From NCBI RefSeq assembly GCF_014839805.1, contig NC_051140.1, forward strand, positions 7,275,826 to 7,339,825: a DNA stretch of 64,000 bases, read 5' to 3'. Each line of letters begins with the position of its first letter. Position 1 is the first letter of the stretch. Below, one piece after another: positions 61,967 to 64,000 of this stretch. Under the pieces are notes generated by a model. The model ran no database searches and was not told the origin of the DNA. It saw nothing but the letters and a program-made list of their open reading frames with translations. The position numbers were made by a program, and so were the translations under genes. This DNA is from Manduca sexta (Eukaryota > Arthropoda > Insecta > Lepidoptera > Sphingidae).

Positions 61967-62933
61967 TAGGTTAAAATACTACACAGGACTTTCAATTACT
62001 GTCACTCAAACGTCTCCGTACGGGGTCGAATTCATGGTCTCATACTTCAATAGACTAACCATTGCACCACAGAGTGTCAAATTAAAGTCCATAGTTTTTA
62101 ATACATCTTTTTTTGGTATTGAATAAATGAGAAACCAATGGAACTTTATTACTAAGCCTAAGGGACTTCTACTTTTTACACGGTTCTATCTCCAAAAGGT
62201 AAATGTATGTCATATAGGTAGGTGTAATAATATGTAAGTATAGGTTGACTAAAGCTGGCACGTTCACAATACTGTATGTTAAATATGTTTCATATTATTG
62301 CCATAAAAGGGACATATATGATGCAAACAATATATAACGCTATGTTTTTTGGTGGTTGATGCGTAAGCATTCAGTTACCATGACGACAGACGTATGTTTA
62401 TATTTAGTACTCATACACTATTAGTGTATATGTTGTTCACCAGATTTAGATATTTTTTAACAATAGCATATATGGGTACAGTAAATATCTTATTTGCATA
62501 ATAAATGGTATAATATGCCCCTATAACGTTTTCCACAGATTATATCAAGTTATTATTGTGAGCAGACAAGTAAATATTATATGAAATTTAAAGACAAAGC
62601 GACCCCAATATTTGACTTTAGAATAAACAGAGACAATAACAATGTAAAGTGCCAATGATATTAAAAAAATAAAGTAAAACATAATTTCGTAATAGTATAG
62701 AGTATGATTAACCATAGAGTATTCGCACTAAGCTAGTTTTTTTAACAATGAGTAAGAAATTGCTATCGTAGTTAATACTTCTGTGTGGGTATGTTTTATG
62801 TTAATGTAAGTATTTCTGGTCTGTATAATTTATAGATATAAAAAGAAACTCCTAAAATACTTTATATCTGAAATATTCATACTAACCAACATAAATATTG
62901 GCGTGAAAAAAAGACGTGATATCCGCGAGGACA
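61967..62933. other. No gene seen (about 1 kb)
   Basis: AT-rich. At 61985-62095 actttcaattactgtcactc...ttcatggtctcatacttcaa could be another small repeat but I do not recognise it. Confidence 0.45.
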
Positions 62934-63126
62934 TCTACTCTTATATTATAAATGCGAAAGTAACACTGTCCGTTACGCGTTCACGGTTAAACCACTGAAA
63001 AGATTTCGAAAACATTTGGTATGGACCTAGTTTGCGACCTTGGGACGGAAATAGGCTACTTTTATCCCGGGAAAATATATACCGGGACTAAATTTTCACA
63101 CGGTCGGAGCCGCGAGCTGAAGCTAG
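62934..63126 (+). mobile_element. Helitron-like element (Lep1-type), 193 bp
   Basis: A62933|TCTACTCTTATATTATAAAT, gcgaaagtaacactgtccgt, tacgcgttcacggttaaacc, catttggtatggacctagtt, tatcccgggaaaatatatac, cggtcggagccgcgagctga, then CTAG|T63127. Complete copy. Confidence 0.8.
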
Positions 63127-64000
63127 TATGAAAATGTATCGAAAAAAGCTTTGCAAATTGCAATGGCCGCGTGCATCGCTGTAGTGGGGTGTGAAATTGA
63201 ATTTGTCTCTCATGTTATCTGTGGGTATCAGCTGAAACAAACGACGCACGGCTAAATCCCCATTACGCGGCGGATCTTCACGCTATTTACTCTTGGGGGT
63301 GGGTAGTGCCGGTGAAATGGGAACGAGCCAGTAATCATGTTTGTTCAAAGGATTAGGTTAGTCTTTGATTTGCAATTTTGGATTGCAGTAGACATCTTTA
63401 TAGTGTGAGGGTTGGGCCTGCATACTATGACTGTCTTGAACGTGTCTTCCGTATACAATATATGTATAGTTTTAAGCCTTCTTATTTCTTGTATTTTAGA
63501 AAGAATACTTGTAGAAGGGTCGTAAGGGCTATTTATCGAAAAACTTTTATAATAAATGTATTATTATGAGAAAGTATTGAGTAGTAAGTATAACTTAACC
63601 TTCGAACTTTAACCACTAATTATCCAGTGTCCCATTTGACATGAATGTTAACGTCAAAGGAAATAAGTTAAATACTGTTCAACCGTCGTAGATGCATACA
63701 ACTCTTAACTTTTAAATTCAAAATACTTTTTATTTTTAATTTCAATATTTTATCTTCCATGTGAATTGCCTGGCAAGCTATAATTATTTACCATGTATCA
63801 ATAACACACAAATATTTTTACATTAAAAAGACGAAATGTGCAGGTGTACAAAAACCAGTATAACGAAAATCTTTTCGAGATTTGAGCCACATATCGATCG
63901 GGCATCTGCCATTATTTATGGCTAAATAAGGTTCCGACCCTGAGGGCCTGACCACACGCAGGTGTCTACCCAAGGTATTATTTCGAAAATATAACGAAAG
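63127..64000. other. No gene seen to the right edge
   Basis: G+C-richer stretch at 63160-63330 and at 63930-63970, both unassigned. The 63-codon frame 63378-63569 has no domain. Confidence 0.45.

Overview
The window looks like nuclear DNA of a moth or butterfly (Lepidoptera). It is AT-rich, holds one gene broken into short exons with GT-AG introns, and is littered with repeats I recognise as lepidopteran. These are Helitron-like elements ending in CTAG, a tRNA-related SINE, several LINE 3' ends and a hAT element. The species cannot be told from the sequence. There is no bacterial, plasmid or CRISPR content.

The only well-supported gene is on the minus strand at the left edge. Seven coding exons join in one frame: 7763-7625, 6961-6897, 4633-4495, 3512-3400, 1198-1064, 727-596 and 113-1. 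All splice phases match and together they give about 278 residues. The protein is a secreted, cysteine-rich insect protein of the uncharacterised DUF7042-DUF7045 type. Its C-terminus and stop lie left of base 1. Its signal-peptide and start exon lie right of 7763 and were not found. A strong recursive-splicing signature at 33621-33629 on the same strand suggests, but does not prove, that a long 5' intron covers much of the rest.

From 7.8 to 64 kb I see no convincing coding exon. This part holds: a 1,174-bp hAT element with 8-bp target duplication (13907-15080); a cluster of Helitron-like elements (33838-35060) and isolated ones at 15.8, 29.9, 41.5, 42.8, 47.5, 59.4, 61.7 and 62.9 kb; SINE copies at 13.6, 46.4-47.0, 53.4, 55.4, 55.7 and 57.7 kb; LINE 3' fragments at 9.4, 22.5, 23.5, 24.5, 32.2, 44.6, 46.6, 50.8, 52.2 and 53.3 kb; a perfect 64-bp inverted repeat bounded by TTAA (61042-61315); and a short interstitial TTAGG tract (50.7 kb).

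The points most worth a second look are the recursive splice site, an intronic cluster of TGACAG motifs between coding exons (3860-4090), the CAAGAC arrays flanking the hAT transposase remnant, a Helitron-like element carrying a threefold 123-bp tandem repeat, and a LINE nested in a SINE.
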